A DNA stretch of 56,935 nucleotides from an uncultured Gammaproteobacteria bacterium (lineage in GTDB: Bacteria > Pseudomonadota > Gammaproteobacteria > Pseudomonadales > UBA5518). The notes under the pieces are model-generated. The model was not told where the DNA came from. It was given only the letters and a program-made list of their open reading frames with translations, and did no database searches. A program made the position numbers and the translations under genes. Shown here piece by piece: positions 37,938 through 47,709 of this stretch. The stretch spans positions 1 through 56,935 of the forward strand of contig CAIYPF010000156.1 in assembly GCA_903928015.1 (NCBI GenBank), written 5' to 3'. Within the stretch, counting starts at the first letter, position 1. Each line of letters begins with the position of its first letter.

Positions 37938-38225
37938 GTGGCTGTGCAGGTGCGGATGTTCACCACGCGCTGGTGTCCGTACTGCGTGGCGGCCCGCCGT
38001 CTTTTCGACGCGCTCGGCGTAGTCTACGAGGACGTCGACGTGGGCCTTGATCCGGCCTTGCGCGCCGACATGGAACATCGATCCGGGCGACACACGGTGC
38101 CCCAGATCTGGATCGGAGACCGCCACGTGGGCGGATTCGACGATGTGAACGCCCTGCATGCCAGGGGACAACTTATGCCGCTGCTCGGGATTGCAGGCCC
38201 TGACTCCCGCGCCGGCGCTTCGTGA
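37938..38225 (+). CDS. grxC: Glutaredoxin 3
   Basis: 95 residues from the GTG at 37938, chosen because AGGGG lies six bases upstream; a TTG further up is weaker. The redox motif is CPYC (13-16), followed by the conserved TVPQIWIGDRHVGGFDD segment for glutathione binding. It reduces disulfides using glutathione. It sits between rhodanese and secB in one operon. Confidence 0.95.
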   Translation: MAVQVRMFTTRWCPYCVAARRLFDALGVVYEDVDVGLDPALRADMEHRSGRHTVPQIWIGDRHVGGFDDVNALHARGQLMPLLGIAGPDSRAGAS

Positions 38226-38256
38226 CGACAACAGGACCACAGCAGAGGACCGCAAC

Positions 38257-38733
38257 ATGGCCGACGAGAACACCCAGCAGCAGGAGCAGCAGTTCGCCCT
38301 GCAGCGCATTTACGTGAAGGACATCTCCTTCGAGACGCCGCAGGGCGTGGAAGTCTTCCGCCAGCAGTGGAAGCCGAAGGTGAACCTGGAGATGAATACG
38401 CGGCAGAACCGCATCGACGACCAGAACTTCGAAGTGGTGCTCACGCTCTCGATCACGGCGACCCAGGAAGACAAGACCGCGTTCATCGTAGAGGTGCAGC
38501 AGGCTGGTATCTTCTTTGTCGCCGGCGTCCCGGATGCGCAGCTTCGTCAGGTCCTGGCCACTGTCTGCCCCAGCATCCTGTTCCCCTACGCGCGCGAGGC
38601 GATCGACGCTCTCGTGGTGCGCGGCTCCTTCCCTCCCCTCATGCTCGCGCCGGTGAACTTCGACGCGCTGTACGTGCAGGCGATGAAGCAGCAGCAGGAA
38701 AAGCAGGCCGCCGAAGCGCCCGCGTCCCACTGA
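38257..38733 (+). CDS. secB: Protein-export chaperone SecB
   Basis: 158 residues, close to the E. coli length of 155. The core FALQRIYVKDISFETP and the later AGIFFVAGV and LFPYAREAIDALVVRGSFPP segments are diagnostic. SecB keeps precursors unfolded and hands them to SecA. The ATG at 38257 is 31 bp after the grxC stop. The gene converges on trmL across a GC-rich hairpin. Confidence 0.97.
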   Translation: MADENTQQQEQQFALQRIYVKDISFETPQGVEVFRQQWKPKVNLEMNTRQNRIDDQNFEVVLTLSITATQEDKTAFIVEVQQAGIFFVAGVPDAQLRQVLATVCPSILFPYAREAIDALVVRGSFPPLMLAPVNFDALYVQAMKQQQEKQAAEAPASH

Positions 38734-38742
38734 AGATGCCGG

Positions 38743-38764
38743 GGGCGGCGTTCAGGCGCCGCCC
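38743..38764. terminator. GC-rich hairpin between secB and trmL
   Basis: Eight-base arms GGGCGGCG and CGCCGCCC are separated by TTCAGG. It overlaps the trmL stop codon. Neither strand has a T tract after it, so a terminator role for both convergent genes is only possible. Confidence 0.35.
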
Positions 38765-39216
38765 TCGAAGCCTTGCTGTCGCCACGCCTCGTAGACGACT
38801 ACCGCCACGCTGTTCGAGAGGTTCAGGCTTCTGCCTCCCGGGCGCATCGGGATGCGCAGCCGCTGTTCCTCAGGGCGGGCATCTATCAATTCCTCTGGCA
38901 GTCCTCGCGTTTCGGGGCCGAACAGGAATGCGTCTCCCGCCTCGAAGTTCACGGCGTCGTAATTCCGGCTTCCGCGGGTCGTCAACGCAAAGAGACGGCC
39001 GTGTGGACATTCCTCCGAGAACGCCTCCAGCGTCGGCCAGACGCGCACGCTTGCCCACTCGTGATAGTCCAGCCCCGCGCGGCGGAGCTTGGCATCCTCC
39101 ATCCGGAAGCCCAGTGGTTCGATCAGGTGGAGACTGGCGCCGGTGTTTGCGCAGAGTCTGATCACGTTGCCGGTATTGGGCGGTATCTCCGGCTGGTAGA
39201 GCACGACATGGAACAT
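38752..39216 (-). CDS. trmL: tRNA (cytidine/uridine-34-2'-O)-methyltransferase TrmL
   Basis: 154 residues of the SPOUT class. The start MFHVVLYQPEIPPNTGNVIRLCANTG and the knotted SAM site FGPETRGLP followed by RSLNLSNSVAVVVYE are diagnostic of TrmL. It methylates the wobble position of tRNA-Leu isoacceptors. The ATG at 39216 lies 4 bp after the ntrC stop (39221), so it may be the last gene of the glnA-ntrB-ntrC direction. Confidence 0.95.
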   Translation of the reverse strand: MFHVVLYQPEIPPNTGNVIRLCANTGASLHLIEPLGFRMEDAKLRRAGLDYHEWASVRVWPTLEAFSEECPHGRLFALTTRGSRNYDAVNFEAGDAFLFGPETRGLPEELIDARPEEQRLRIPMRPGGRSLNLSNSVAVVVYEAWRQQGFEGGA

Positions 39217-39220
39217 CGGA

Positions 39221-40654
39221 TCAGGCCGCGGATGAGTCCGTGTCCTCGGGAATGTCGTGCAGCCCCAGTTCCTTGATCTTGCGGGTGAGTGTGTTGCGCC
39301 CCCAGCCCAACAGTTCGGCAGCCTCGCCACGGCGCCCACGCGTATGGGCCAGTGCGATTTCGATCATGGCCGTTTCGAATCGGGGCATTGCCGTATCGAG
39401 GAGCCGAGGGGTGCCGCGGCGCACTTCACCATCGGCCCAGGCGCGAAGCTCCGCTATCCAGTCTCCCGAAGTGGTGGTTACCGGCCCACTTGCCAGCAGT
39501 TCAGGCGGCAGGTCGGCCACGTGCACCTCCCTGCCTGCAGCCATCACCGTCAGCCAGCGGCAGACGTTCTCCAGCTGCCGCACATTGCCCGGCCATGGAA
39601 GCGTGGTGAAGTAGCTTTCTGCCTCTGCCAGAAGCACTTTGGTTTCCCCGCCGAGTTCCTCCGCGGCGCGGGCCAGGAAATGCCTTGCCAGACGGGGGAT
39701 GTCCTCGCGGCGTTCACGCAAGCCCGGCAGGTGGATGCGGATCACGTTCAGTCGGTGATAAAGGTCTTCGCGGAAACGTCCGTCACGCACCAGTTGTTCC
39801 AGGTTCTGGTGCGTGGCCGCGATGATGCGCACGCTGACGTGTACTGACGTGTGCCCTCCCACGCGATAGAACTCGCCATCAGCCAGTACCCGTAACAGGC
39901 GTGTCTGGGTGTCGGGGGGCATGTCGCCGATCTCGTCCAGGAACAAGGTGCCACCGTCTGCCTGTTCGAAGCGCCCGCGGCGTTGCGCCTGGGCGCCCGT
40001 GAACGCGCCTTTCTCGTGGCCGAACAACTCGGACTCCATCAGATCCTTGGGGATGGCAGCCATATTGAGCGCGACAAAGGGGCCGCCCGCGCGAGGGCTG
40101 TGCCGATGCAGTGCGTGCGCGACCAGCTCCTTGCCGGTGCCCGACTCCCCGTTGATGAGGACGGTGATCAGCGAGTGCGAGAGGCGGCCTATGGCGCGGA
40201 ACACCTCCTGCATCGCCGGCGCCTCGCCGATGATCTCCGTGGGGTTACCTGTCTCCTGCTCGGCCGTTTCCTGTTGCTGCGCGCGGCGATGTGCCAGCGC
40301 GCGCTTGGTCACCGTCACGACTTCATCGATATCAAAGGGCTTCGGGAGGTATTCGAAGGCTCCGCCCTGGTAGGAGGCCACCGCGCTGTCCAGGTCGGAG
40401 TGTGCGGTGGTGATGATCACGGGCAGTTCCGGGTGTGAACCGCGGAGTTTCGCCAGCAGTTGGAGGCCATCGGTGCCGGGCATCCGGATGTCGCTGATGA
40501 TCGCATCCGGAACGTCGGTGCGCAGTTTGCGCATCATCGAGTCCGCGTCCGGGAAGCTGCTGGCCGAAATGCCTGCGCTGCCCAGTGCTTTTTCCAGTAC
40601 CCAACGGATGGAGCGGTCGTCGTCGACGATCCAGACTTTTGCGCCTTCAATCAT
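39221..40654 (-). CDS. ntrC: Nitrogen regulation response regulator NtrC
   Basis: 477 residues. The receiver domain has the phosphoacceptor D55 (ISDIRMPG). The AAA+ domain has Walker A GESGTGKE (169-176), the sigma-54 contact loop GAFTGA (216-221) and Walker B LFLDEIGD (237-244). A Fis-type helix-turn-helix closes the protein (GEAAELLGWGRNTLTRKIKEL region). Phosphorylated NtrC activates sigma-54 promoters under nitrogen limitation; the likely target upstream of glnA is at 44172-44208. It overlaps ntrB by 8 bp. Confidence 0.97.
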   Translation of the reverse strand: MIEGAKVWIVDDDRSIRWVLEKALGSAGISASSFPDADSMMRKLRTDVPDAIISDIRMPGTDGLQLLAKLRGSHPELPVIITTAHSDLDSAVASYQGGAFEYLPKPFDIDEVVTVTKRALAHRRAQQQETAEQETGNPTEIIGEAPAMQEVFRAIGRLSHSLITVLINGESGTGKELVAHALHRHSPRAGGPFVALNMAAIPKDLMESELFGHEKGAFTGAQAQRRGRFEQADGGTLFLDEIGDMPPDTQTRLLRVLADGEFYRVGGHTSVHVSVRIIAATHQNLEQLVRDGRFREDLYHRLNVIRIHLPGLRERREDIPRLARHFLARAAEELGGETKVLLAEAESYFTTLPWPGNVRQLENVCRWLTVMAAGREVHVADLPPELLASGPVTTTSGDWIAELRAWADGEVRRGTPRLLDTAMPRFETAMIEIALAHTRGRRGEAAELLGWGRNTLTRKIKELGLHDIPEDTDSSAA

Positions 40655-41720
40655 CGGCTTTCTCCAGGGGTATCAGCATCGAGAACACGGTGGTCCCCGG
40701 GCGTGACTTGCACTCGATGAGTCCGTGGTGCTGGTTGATGATGGACTGCGCGATGGTGAGTCCGAGGCCGGTGCCGTCGGCGCGTCCGCTGATCATGGGA
40801 ACAAAGAGCGTGTCGATCAGCTCCGGCGGAACCCCGGGGCCGTTGTCCGTGATGTCGATCTGGCATGCCAGACGGTGGCGCTGGTTGCCGATGGTGAATT
40901 GGCGCTGGGTCCGGGTGCGGAAGCGGATCTCGGGCGTCACACCCTCCGGCAGTGAGCGCAGGGCCTGCTGGGCATTGCGGGAAATGTTGAGCACTGCCTG
41001 GATCAGCTGTTCGCGGTCTCCTGTGATGTCCGGGATGCTCGGGTCGTAATCGCGCTGGATCACGATATGTCCGTCGCTTTCGGCTTCGACCAGATGCCGG
41101 ACCCGCTCGAGCACTTCGTGGATGTTCACCGGCTCGCGGGTAATGCGGCGCGGCGCACTGAGCAGACGGTCCACCAGGTTACGCAGCCTGTCGGCCTCCT
41201 CGATGATCACGTTCGTGTAGTCGGTGAGTTGCTCCGAGGCGAGTTCGCGCGCGAGCAACTGAGCAGCGCCTCGCAGGCCTCCGAGCGGGTTCTTGATCTC
41301 GTGGGCGAGGCTGCGCACCAGCAGTTGCGACAGGTGCTGGGCCGAAAGGATGGCCTCTTCCCTGCTGATCCGCATCAGCCGGTCCAGCGGCTGGATCTCG
41401 ATGATCAGCGCCTCGCCCTCGAGGGTGACTGGCGTCACCACGTAGTCGACCGTCATCTCCTTTCCTATGCCCAGGTGCAGCGTCGCCTGGCGCTTCGTGA
41501 AGCCCACGCCCGTCTGAAGGACTCGCGTCAGTGAGGCGGCCGTGTCGCTGTCTTCCTGGAGAACGCGTTCGATTTCCTCCCCGACGATCCTGGCACTGCT
41601 CAGTTCGAGCAGGCCCTCCGCTGCCGGGTTCAGGTAGATGACGCGCATGCCCGTGTCGACCAGCAGGATCGCGGTCGTCAGGTTGTCGAGTAGCCGGGTG
41701 TGGAACATCTCCGGGGGCAT
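40647..41720 (-). CDS. ntrB: Nitrogen regulation sensor kinase NtrB
   Basis: 357 residues. An N-terminal PAS domain (~12-75) is followed by the phosphoacceptor H140 in SLAHEIKNPLGGL, then HATPase boxes including NGPGVP and GTGLGL. There is no membrane segment, as expected for NtrB, which is soluble and governed by PII. It phosphorylates NtrC. The gap of 176 bp to the DUF4124 gene has no terminator that I can see, so read-through from glnA past its terminator, or a local promoter, are both possible. Confidence 0.96.
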   Translation of the reverse strand: MPPEMFHTRLLDNLTTAILLVDTGMRVIYLNPAAEGLLELSSARIVGEEIERVLQEDSDTAASLTRVLQTGVGFTKRQATLHLGIGKEMTVDYVVTPVTLEGEALIIEIQPLDRLMRISREEAILSAQHLSQLLVRSLAHEIKNPLGGLRGAAQLLARELASEQLTDYTNVIIEEADRLRNLVDRLLSAPRRITREPVNIHEVLERVRHLVEAESDGHIVIQRDYDPSIPDITGDREQLIQAVLNISRNAQQALRSLPEGVTPEIRFRTRTQRQFTIGNQRHRLACQIDITDNGPGVPPELIDTLFVPMISGRADGTGLGLTIAQSIINQHHGLIECKSRPGTTVFSMLIPLEKADD

Positions 41721-41896
41721 GGCGAACCCGCTCCAGTGGCGGCGCGTGGGGGTTGAAGGCGGACAGCAATATCCGAGCCATGCCCTGATGCCCGGAAAAC
41801 AGTGCTTTGTGGCCGGGCCCTGCGCTTGGAGAGGATTATATGCACCAATTCGGTGCGAAGCGTTGATGTTTCTGGGCAGGGTATGCCGGGATGGGC

Positions 41897-42451
41897 TCAG
41901 TGGTTGATGGGCCGTCCGGGTTTCTGCCGGGCCGGAGTCCGGAACACGGTTACACGCACCGGGGAGGAGGCGCGGAGTACGGTGCCTGCGGCGTCGAGCA
42001 CCTGCACTTCGATGATGTGATCCCCACGATCTGTGCCGGGGGCGAGCAGCCCACCTTCCGCCGGGATGCCGCCCGGTGTGCCGTCGACCAGCAGCCGGGT
42101 GCTGTCCCCCTCCCGCAGCGGCGGGGAAAGCGCGAAATGAACGAGAACATTCCCTCCCGGGTTGGTTACCGTTCCGCCGTTTTCGGGCGAGGTGATATCG
42201 AGCGACTGGTAAACGGGTGCTACCTCGGCGGGTGCGGTGCTCGTCTGCGCCGAGCCGCCGGCTGAAGAAGGTGTCTGCATGGAATTCGTGGGGCCGATCC
42301 TGACCGGCTCGGCATTGCCGCCGGGCTGGTCCGAGAACACCACCTTCCCGTCCTTGTCGACGGTCTTGTAGATGTCGGCCTGCGCGGGCTTTACGGCGGT
42401 CGATGTTGTGACCATCAGGACGAGCAGGGCAATTCCGTATGGGCGGGGCAT
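41897..42451 (-). CDS. DUF4124 protein
   Basis: 184 residues from the ATG at 42451, chosen because AGGAG lies six bases upstream; two ATGs further up lack a site. A signal peptide (ending PAQA) is followed by the DUF4124 motif DIYKTVDKDGKVVFSDQPG and, after a Ser/Thr-rich linker, a C-terminal beta-sandwich-like domain (LDITSPENGGTV through VRVTVF). It is probably periplasmic, function unknown. From memory, a DUF4124 gene between glnA and ntrB is common in Pseudomonas. Confidence 0.88.
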   Translation of the reverse strand: MPRPYGIALLVLMVTTSTAVKPAQADIYKTVDKDGKVVFSDQPGGNAEPVRIGPTNSMQTPSSAGGSAQTSTAPAEVAPVYQSLDITSPENGGTVTNPGGNVLVHFALSPPLREGDSTRLLVDGTPGGIPAEGGLLAPGTDRGDHIIEVQVLDAAGTVLRASSPVRVTVFRTPARQKPGRPINH

Positions 42452-42521
42452 CTTTGCTCCTGTCATGGCCATGGCTCGGCCTCTTTATACCCCGCAGCTT
42501 CCTGATGCTGCCAGCAGGACG

Positions 42522-42556
42522 AAAAAAACCCGCACCCCTTTGCAGGGATGCGGGTT
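42522..42556 (-). terminator. Rho-independent terminator of glnA
   Basis: Read on the minus strand, arms AACCCGCA and TGCGGGTT enclose a near-complementary CCCT/GGGG stem with a short loop. A run of seven T follows. It begins 23 bp after the glnA stop and separates glnA from the DUF4124-ntrB-ntrC genes. Confidence 0.92.
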
Positions 42557-42578
42557 CGGGCCCGCTCGCGCGGACGGA

Positions 42579-43985
42579 TCAGCAGCTGTAGTACATATCG
42601 AATTCGACGGGGTGCGTGGTCATGCGCAGACGGTCGATTTCTTCCTGCTTCAGCGTGATGTAGGCGTCGATCATGTCGTCGTCGAACACACCGCCTGCCG
42701 TGAGGAAGGCGCGATCGGCATCAAGCGCGGCAAGCGCCATGTCGAGGCTGCCGCACACCGTCGGAACCTGAGCTGCTTCTTCGGGCGGCAGGTCGTAGAG
42801 GTTCTTGTCGAGCGCGTCGCCAGGGTGGATGCGGTTCTGGATGCCGTCGAGGCCAGCCATCATCAGGGCTGCGAAGCCCAGGTAGGGGTTCGCACTCGGG
42901 TCGGGGAAGCGGATCTCGACGCGGCGGGCCTTCGGGCTCGAGACCGCCGGGATGCGCAGCGAAGCGGAGCGGTTCTTGGCCGAGTAAGCCAGCATCACCG
43001 GCGCTTCATAGCCGGGTACCAGACGCTTGTAGGAGTTCGTGCCCGGGTTGGTGAAGGCGTTGATCGCGCGGGCGTGCTTGATGATGCCGCCGATCACCCA
43101 GAGCGCGATGTCGCTCAAGCCCGCGTAGCCGTCACCGGCCATCAGGTTCTTGCCGCCCTTCGAGAAGGACAGGTGCACGTGCATGCCCGAGCCGTTGTCG
43201 CCTACCAGAGGCTTCGGCATGAAGGTCGCCGTCTTGCCGTAAGCGTGCGCGACGTTGTGCACGCAGTACTTCAGGATCTGGACTTGGTCTGCTTTCTGGA
43301 CGATGGACGCGGGGCCTACGCCGATCTCGCACTGGCCTGCCGTGCCCACTTCGTGGTGGTGCACCTCGATAGCGAGGCCCATCTTTTCCATCGCGTTGCA
43401 CATGGCGGCGCGGAGGTCATGCAGCGAGTCGACCGGCGGGACGGGGAAGTAGCCACCCTTGATGCCCGGGCGGTGACCCACGTTGCCCTCGTCGAAGTTG
43501 TGCTTGGAGGCCCAAGCCGCTTCCTCGGAGAAGATCTGGTACATCGCGCCGCTGATGTCCGCGTGCCATTTCACGTCGTCGAAGACGAAGAACTCGGGTT
43601 CCGGCCCGAACAGTGCGCTGTCGGCGATGCCGGTGGAACGCATGTACTCCTCGGCGCGGGCCGCGATGGAGCGCGGGTCGCGGTTGTAGCCCTGCTTGGT
43701 ATCGGGCTCGAGGATGTTGCAGCGCAGGATCACTGCCGTCTCATCGAAGAAGGGGTCGAGTACGGCGGTGCTGTCGTCGGGCATCAGGAGCATGTCGGAG
43801 GCGTTGATCGCCTTCCAGCCGGCGATGGACGAGCCATCGAACATCTTGCCGTCCTCGAAGAAGCTCTCGGTGACTTCCGAAGACGGGATGGTGACGTGCT
43901 GCTCCTTGCCCTTGGTGTCGGTAAAGCGGAGGTCAACCCACCTCACGCTGTTTTCCTTGATCAACTTGAGGGTCTGCTCCGACAT
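42579..43985 (-). CDS. glnA: Glutamine synthetase type I
   Basis: 468 residues, the length of the E. coli subunit. It makes glutamine from glutamate, ammonia and ATP as a dodecamer. [23 protein letters not shown] and the adenylylation loop [10 protein letters not shown] with Tyr397 are present. The tyrosine identifies the GlnE-regulated form, and glnE is in the window at 16008-18923. The ATG at 43985 is the homologous start; a longer frame would reach into the sigma-54 promoter. Expression is predicted from a sigma-54 promoter (44086-44101) under NtrC. Confidence 0.98.
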   Translation of the reverse strand: MSEQTLKLIKENSVRWVDLRFTDTKGKEQHVTIPSSEVTESFFEDGKMFDGSSIAGWKAINASDMLLMPDDSTAVLDPFFDETAVILRCNILEPDTKQGYNRDPRSIAARAEEYMRSTGIADSALFGPEPEFFVFDDVKWHADISGAMYQIFSEEAAWASKHNFDEGNVGHRPGIKGGYFPVPPVDSLHDLRAAMCNAMEKMGLAIEVHHHEVGTAGQCEIGVGPASIVQKADQVQILKYCVHNVAHAYGKTATFMPKPLVGDNGSGMHVHLSFSKGGKNLMAGDGYAGLSDIALWVIGGIIKHARAINAFTNPGTNSYKRLVPGYEAPVMLAYSAKNRSASLRIPAVSSPKARRVEIRFPDPSANPYLGFAALMMAGLDGIQNRIHPGDALDKNLYDLPPEEAAQVPTVCGSLDMALAALDADRAFLTAGGVFDDDMIDAYITLKQEEIDRLRMTTHPVEFDMYYSC

Positions 43986-44085
43986 GGTGTCCTCCAGAGG
44001 AACGATAGGGCGATTGGGCCCGGGTTTGGAAACTGCGAGCGGCAGATCCGTGCTGCGGATCTTTGCCACGTTTGAAATGCCGGGG

Positions 44086-44101
44086 AGCAATATATATGCC
44101 A
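44086..44101 (-). promoter_or_regulatory. Sigma-54 promoter of glnA
   Basis: The minus strand reads TGGCATATATATTGCT, with the GG and GC doublets separated by exactly 10 bases as required for RpoN. The predicted start of transcription is near 44075, leaving a leader of about 90 bases. Confidence 0.88.
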
Positions 44102-44171
44102 CGGCTCGAAAAGAGAATTACCAGCGATAACAGTAAGTTCCCCGAGGGAAAAATCAGAGAGGTCTTCTTTT

Positions 44172-44208
44172 TGCACCATATTGAGGCTTGTCGCCTCAAT
44201 ATGGTGCA
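44172..44208. promoter_or_regulatory. NtrC enhancer: perfect 37-bp palindrome
   Basis: Arms TGCACCATATTGAGGC and GCCTCAATATGGTGCA (16 bases each) flank TTGTC. Each 17-bp half, read inward, matches 14 of 17 positions of the NtrC consensus as I know it (TGCACCA-WWW-TGGTGCA). Their centres are about 105 and 125 bp upstream of the predicted glnA start and 20 bp apart, two helical turns. No T tract follows on either strand, so it is not a terminator. Confidence 0.78.
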
Positions 44209-44350
44209 TAACTGGCTTCCGGCGGCACGATCTAATCAGCGTGGTGTGAGAAATCCGCCCTCTCGACACGGACGTCCGGATGGTTTGTGGACATAGAATG
44301 CGCGGCCCGTTTCACGGGCCATCCCCTCCAACTCGCCCCTCGAGGTTCCT

Positions 44351-46174
44351 GTGCGGGAACGTTTGCGCAACATCGCTATCATCGCCCACGTAGACCACGG
44401 CAAGACCACTCTTGTCGACCGGCTCTTCCAGCAGTGCGGAACCCTCTCCCGGCGCGACGCCGGAAAGGAACGCATCATGGACTCCAACGATCAGGAGCGT
44501 GAGCGCGGCATTACCATTCTCGCGAAGAACACCGCGATCGACTGGAACGGCTACCGCATCAACATCGTCGACACCCCCGGCCACGCCGATTTCGGCGGCG
44601 AGGTGGAGCGGATCCTTTCTATGGTCGACAGCGTGCTGCTGCTGGTCGACGCGGTCGATGGCCCCATGCCCCAGACGCGTTTCGTCACACGCAAGGCATT
44701 CGAAGCCGGCCTGAACCCCATCGTGGTGGTGAACAAGGTCGATCGCCCGGGAGCCCGGCCACACTGGGTCGTGGACCAGGTCTTCGACCTGTTCGACCGT
44801 CTGGGCGCCACCGAGGCGCAGCTCGACTTCCCCGTGATGTACGCCTCGGCGCTGAACGGCATTGCGGGCCCCGAGCCCGACCAGATGGCCGAGGACATGG
44901 CGCCGCTGCTCCAACTGATCGTGGATCGCGTGCCGCCGCCCCCGGCGGATCCTGATGGCCCCTTCCAGATGCAGATCTGCGCGCTCGACTATTCCAACTA
45001 CGTGGGCGTGATCGGTGTAGGCCGCATTACCCGTGGCACCGTCCGGCCGGGTATGCAGGTCGCCGTGATCGATGCCGACGGCAGCAAGCGCAACGCGCGC
45101 ATCCTTTCGGTGCTGGGCCACCTGGGCCTCGAGAAGCAGGAAGTTCCGCAAGGGGAAGCCGGCGACATCATCAGCATCACCGGCATCGACGGCCTGAAAA
45201 TCTCGGCCACCCTCTGTGCGCCCGATGCGCCCGAACCTTTGCCGCCCCTGCACGTCGACCAGCCGACGGTAAGCATGACCTTCCAGGTGAACGACTCGCC
45301 CTTCGCCGGCCGCGAAGGACAGTTCGTCACGAGTCGCAACATCCGTGACCGCCTTGAGCGCGAGCTCCTGCACGACGTCGCCTTGCGTGTGCAGGAAGGG
45401 AGCACGCCTGACCGCTTCGTAGTCTCCGGACGCGGAGAGCTCCACCTCTCGGTTCTGATCGAGAAAATGCGCCGTGAAGGCTACGAGCTCGGCGTCTCGA
45501 GACCCGAGGTCATCCGTCGCGAAGTCGAGGGTGTCATACACGAGCCCTACGAAATGCTTCTCGTCGACTGCGAGGAAGGGCATCAGGGCGGCGTCATGGA
45601 AGAGCTCGGACGCCGTCGTGGCGAGCTCCGGGACATGGTGCCGGATGGTAAGGGCCGTGTGCGGCTCGAGTACCTCATTCCCTCACGCGGGATCATCGGA
45701 TTCCGCAGCCAGTTCCTGACGATGACCTCAGGCACCGGCATCCTCACGCACATCTTCGATCACTACGGCCCGCTCAAGCCGGGCGAATTTGCCGCCCGCA
45801 TCAACGGCGTGCTGGTCTCGATGGTGACGGGCAAGGCCCTCGGCTACGCGCTCTTCAACCTGCAGGAGCGCGGGCGCCTGTGCATTGGTGCCAACGTCGA
45901 GATCTATGAGGGACAGATCATCGGCCTGCACAGCCGTGACAACGACCTCACGGTGAATCCGACCAAGGCAAAGCAGCTCACCAACATCCGTGCCGCGGGC
46001 TCCGACGAGAACATCCTGCTGACGCCCCCGATCCGCATGTCGCTCGAGCAGGCGCTGGAATTCATCGAAGACGACGAACTGGTCGAGGTGACGCCGCAGA
46101 ACATCCGCGTGCGCAAGAGGTTCCTGAAGGAACCCGACCGCCGTCGCGCCGAGCGGCAGAAACCCGGGGACTGA
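44351..46174 (+). CDS. typA: Translational GTPase TypA/BipA
   Basis: 607 residues. The G domain starts with [12 protein letters not shown] (G1), with [14 protein letters not shown] (G3) and [12 protein letters not shown] (G4). Domains II, III, V and the BipA-specific C-terminal domain follow. The protein binds the ribosome and helps 50S assembly and stress adaptation. The GTG start has an AGG upstream in CGAGGTTCCT. From memory, it lies near glnA in Pseudomonas as well. dtd follows after 15 bp on the same strand. Confidence 0.97.
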   Translation: MRERLRNIAIIAHVDHGKTTLVDRLFQQCGTLSRRDAGKERIMDSNDQERERGITILAKNTAIDWNGYRINIVDTPGHADFGGEVERILSMVDSVLLLVDAVDGPMPQTRFVTRKAFEAGLNPIVVVNKVDRPGARPHWVVDQVFDLFDRLGATEAQLDFPVMYASALNGIAGPEPDQMAEDMAPLLQLIVDRVPPPPADPDGPFQMQICALDYSNYVGVIGVGRITRGTVRPGMQVAVIDADGSKRNARILSVLGHLGLEKQEVPQGEAGDIISITGIDGLKISATLCAPDAPEPLPPLHVDQPTVSMTFQVNDSPFAGREGQFVTSRNIRDRLERELLHDVALRVQEGSTPDRFVVSGRGELHLSVLIEKMRREGYELGVSRPEVIRREVEGVIHEPYEMLLVDCEEGHQGGVMEELGRRRGELRDMVPDGKGRVRLEYLIPSRGIIGFRSQFLTMTSGTGILTHIFDHYGPLKPGEFAARINGVLVSMVTGKALGYALFNLQERGRLCIGANVEIYEGQIIGLHSRDNDLTVNPTKAKQLTNIRAAGSDENILLTPPIRMSLEQALEFIEDDELVEVTPQNIRVRKRFLKEPDRRRAERQKPGD

Positions 46175-46189
46175 GCCGGTAATCGAGCG

Positions 46190-46627
46190 GTGCGGGCACT
46201 CATCCAGCGGGTGCGACATGCCTCGGTGGAAGTCGAGGGGCACGTGGTGGGGCGCATAGGCCCGGGGCTGCTTGCCTTCGTTGCGGTGCAGCAGGGTGAT
46301 GATGCCGCCCGAGCCGATGCCATGGTCGCGCGGCTCCTTGCCTACCGCGTGTTCCCCGACGAGCGCGGACGCATGAATCTCGATGTGCGTCAGGCCGGCG
46401 GAGGCGTGCTGGCGGTGTCGCAGTTCACACTCGCTGCGGATACCTCGCGCGGTTTGCGCCCGAGCTTCACCAGTGCAGCGGAGCCAGTGCTGGCACGCAC
46501 ACTTTTCGATCGCGTGGTTGAAGGCTTGCGCAATGCCCACTCAGAGGTGGGCTGCGGGGTTTTCGGTGCCGACATGCAGGTAAGCCTGCTTAACGACGGC
46601 CCGGTCACGTTCCTGCTGGACACCTGA
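46190..46627 (+). CDS. dtd: D-aminoacyl-tRNA deacylase
   Basis: 145 residues, the standard Dtd length. The motifs SQFTLAAD and the C-terminal NDGPVTFLLDT (GP-cisPro/NxGPxT region) are diagnostic. The enzyme removes D-amino acids (and glycine from tRNA-Ala). The start is GTG, MRALIQRVRHASVEV. It is co-directional with typA and converges on tatC, with 12 bp between stops. Confidence 0.97.
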   Translation: MRALIQRVRHASVEVEGHVVGRIGPGLLAFVAVQQGDDAARADAMVARLLAYRVFPDERGRMNLDVRQAGGGVLAVSQFTLAADTSRGLRPSFTSAAEPVLARTLFDRVVEGLRNAHSEVGCGVFGADMQVSLLNDGPVTFLLDT

Positions 46628-46639
46628 GCCTCGGCCCTT

Positions 46640-47380
46640 TCACTCCGGTGCCGGACTTCCGCGTTTGCTTATCAGGCGGCTCGCCACCACTCCTGCCTCG
46701 AACAGCATCCACATCGGCACCGCGAGAAGCGTCTGGGAGACCACGTCCGGAGGTGTCAGCACCATGCCCACCACGAAGCAGCCCACGATGATGTACGGGC
46801 GTTTGTCGGTGAGTGACTGCGGAGTGGTGACGCCGGCCCACACCAGCAACACGGTCGCGACCGGAATCTCGAAGGCGAAGCCGAAGGCAAACATCATCGC
46901 CAGCACGAAATCGAGGTAGCGAATGATGTCGGGCATCATTTTCACGCCCTCGGGTGTAGTGCTGGCGATAAAGGCGAAGATCACCGGGCAGACGAGGTAG
47001 TACGCAAAGGCCACACCCATGTAGAAGAGCAGGACGCTGGACACCAGCAAGGGCAGCGCGAAGCGCTTTTCGTGCCGGTACATCCCGGGGGCAATGAAGG
47101 ACCATGCCTGGTACAGCACATAGGGCATCGCGCATATCGCGCCTGCCACGAACGCGAGCTTGAAGGGTGTGAAGACCGGCGAAGTCGGATCCGTGGCGAT
47201 CATCACTGCATCGCCGTTCGGAAACAGCTTGCGGAAAGGCTCGGACACGAAGGTGAACACATCGTTCGCGTAGTAGCCGAAGGGCACGAAGGCGACGAAC
47301 ACGGCTGCAATCGCGCGGAGCAGGCGATCTCGCAGCTCCGTGAGATGCTCGATCAGGGACATTTCCTGGTCGTTGCTCAT
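46640..47380 (-). CDS. tatC: Twin-arginine translocase subunit TatC
   Basis: 246 residues with six predicted membrane helices. The signature [13 protein letters not shown] at the N-terminus is part of the signal-peptide binding site; [21 protein letters not shown] follows. TatC recognises RR signal peptides of folded Tat substrates together with TatB. Its ATG overlaps the tatB stop by 4 bp. A short basic C-terminal tail follows the last helix. Confidence 0.97.
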   Translation of the reverse strand: MSNDQEMSLIEHLTELRDRLLRAIAAVFVAFVPFGYYANDVFTFVSEPFRKLFPNGDAVMIATDPTSPVFTPFKLAFVAGAICAMPYVLYQAWSFIAPGMYRHEKRFALPLLVSSVLLFYMGVAFAYYLVCPVIFAFIASTTPEGVKMMPDIIRYLDFVLAMMFAFGFAFEIPVATVLLVWAGVTTPQSLTDKRPYIIVGCFVVGMVLTPPDVVSQTLLAVPMWMLFEAGVVASRLISKRGSPAPE

Positions 47381-47697
47381 GCGGCAGGCGGTTCTTCGCG
47401 TTTCTGTTCGGGTGCTGCTGCCTCGACCAGTGGCTGGCGGAGCTCACGCGAGGTGGACTCGATCACCTCGCGCGACTCGCGCAGCTGTTCCATGATCTCT
47501 TCGTTACGCAGCTGGGCACGGATCTCGTCGGCGCCGATTTCACGCTCGACCTCGGCGCGGATCTCGGTGAACTGCCGCCGCAGCCTGCCCACCCATAGCG
47601 ACGTCGTGCGGATGGCAGTGGGCAGGCGCTCAGGGCCCAGCACCAGCAGGCCCACGACGGCTACCAGCAGCAATTCCGAGAAACCGATGTCGAACAC
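47377..47697 (-). CDS. tatB: Sec-independent translocase TatB
   Basis: 106 residues. The N-terminal helix is [25 protein letters not shown]; the Glu within the helix and the GPERLP hinge are typical of TatB. An amphipathic helix and a charged tail follow. The start codon is GTG at 47697. It lies 12 bp after tatA in the tatABC unit. Confidence 0.96.
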   Translation of the reverse strand: MFDIGFSELLLVAVVGLLVLGPERLPTAIRTTSLWVGRLRRQFTEIRAEVEREIGADEIRAQLRNEEIMEQLRESREVIESTSRELRQPLVEAAAPEQKREEPPAA

Positions 47698-47709
47698 GCG
47701 GGATGCGCC

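Larger units (their letters stand above)
43986..44350. other. 365-bp divergent control region glnA/typA
   Basis: Besides the sigma-54 promoter and NtrC palindrome described separately, it holds a ~90-base glnA leader, a small TTCCC/GGGAA inverted repeat (44138-44150) between promoter and palindrome, and a weak TAGAAT (44294-44299) in front of typA without a clear -35. No gene is seen. Confidence 0.7.

Noticed and set aside
42372-44075. Long plus-strand frame opposite glnA
   Set aside because: glnA is certain and this frame has no recognisable domain; it would also run through the glnA terminator.
44172-44208. Palindrome as a rho-independent terminator
   Set aside because: No T run follows on either strand, and it lies at enhancer distance from a sigma-54 promoter.
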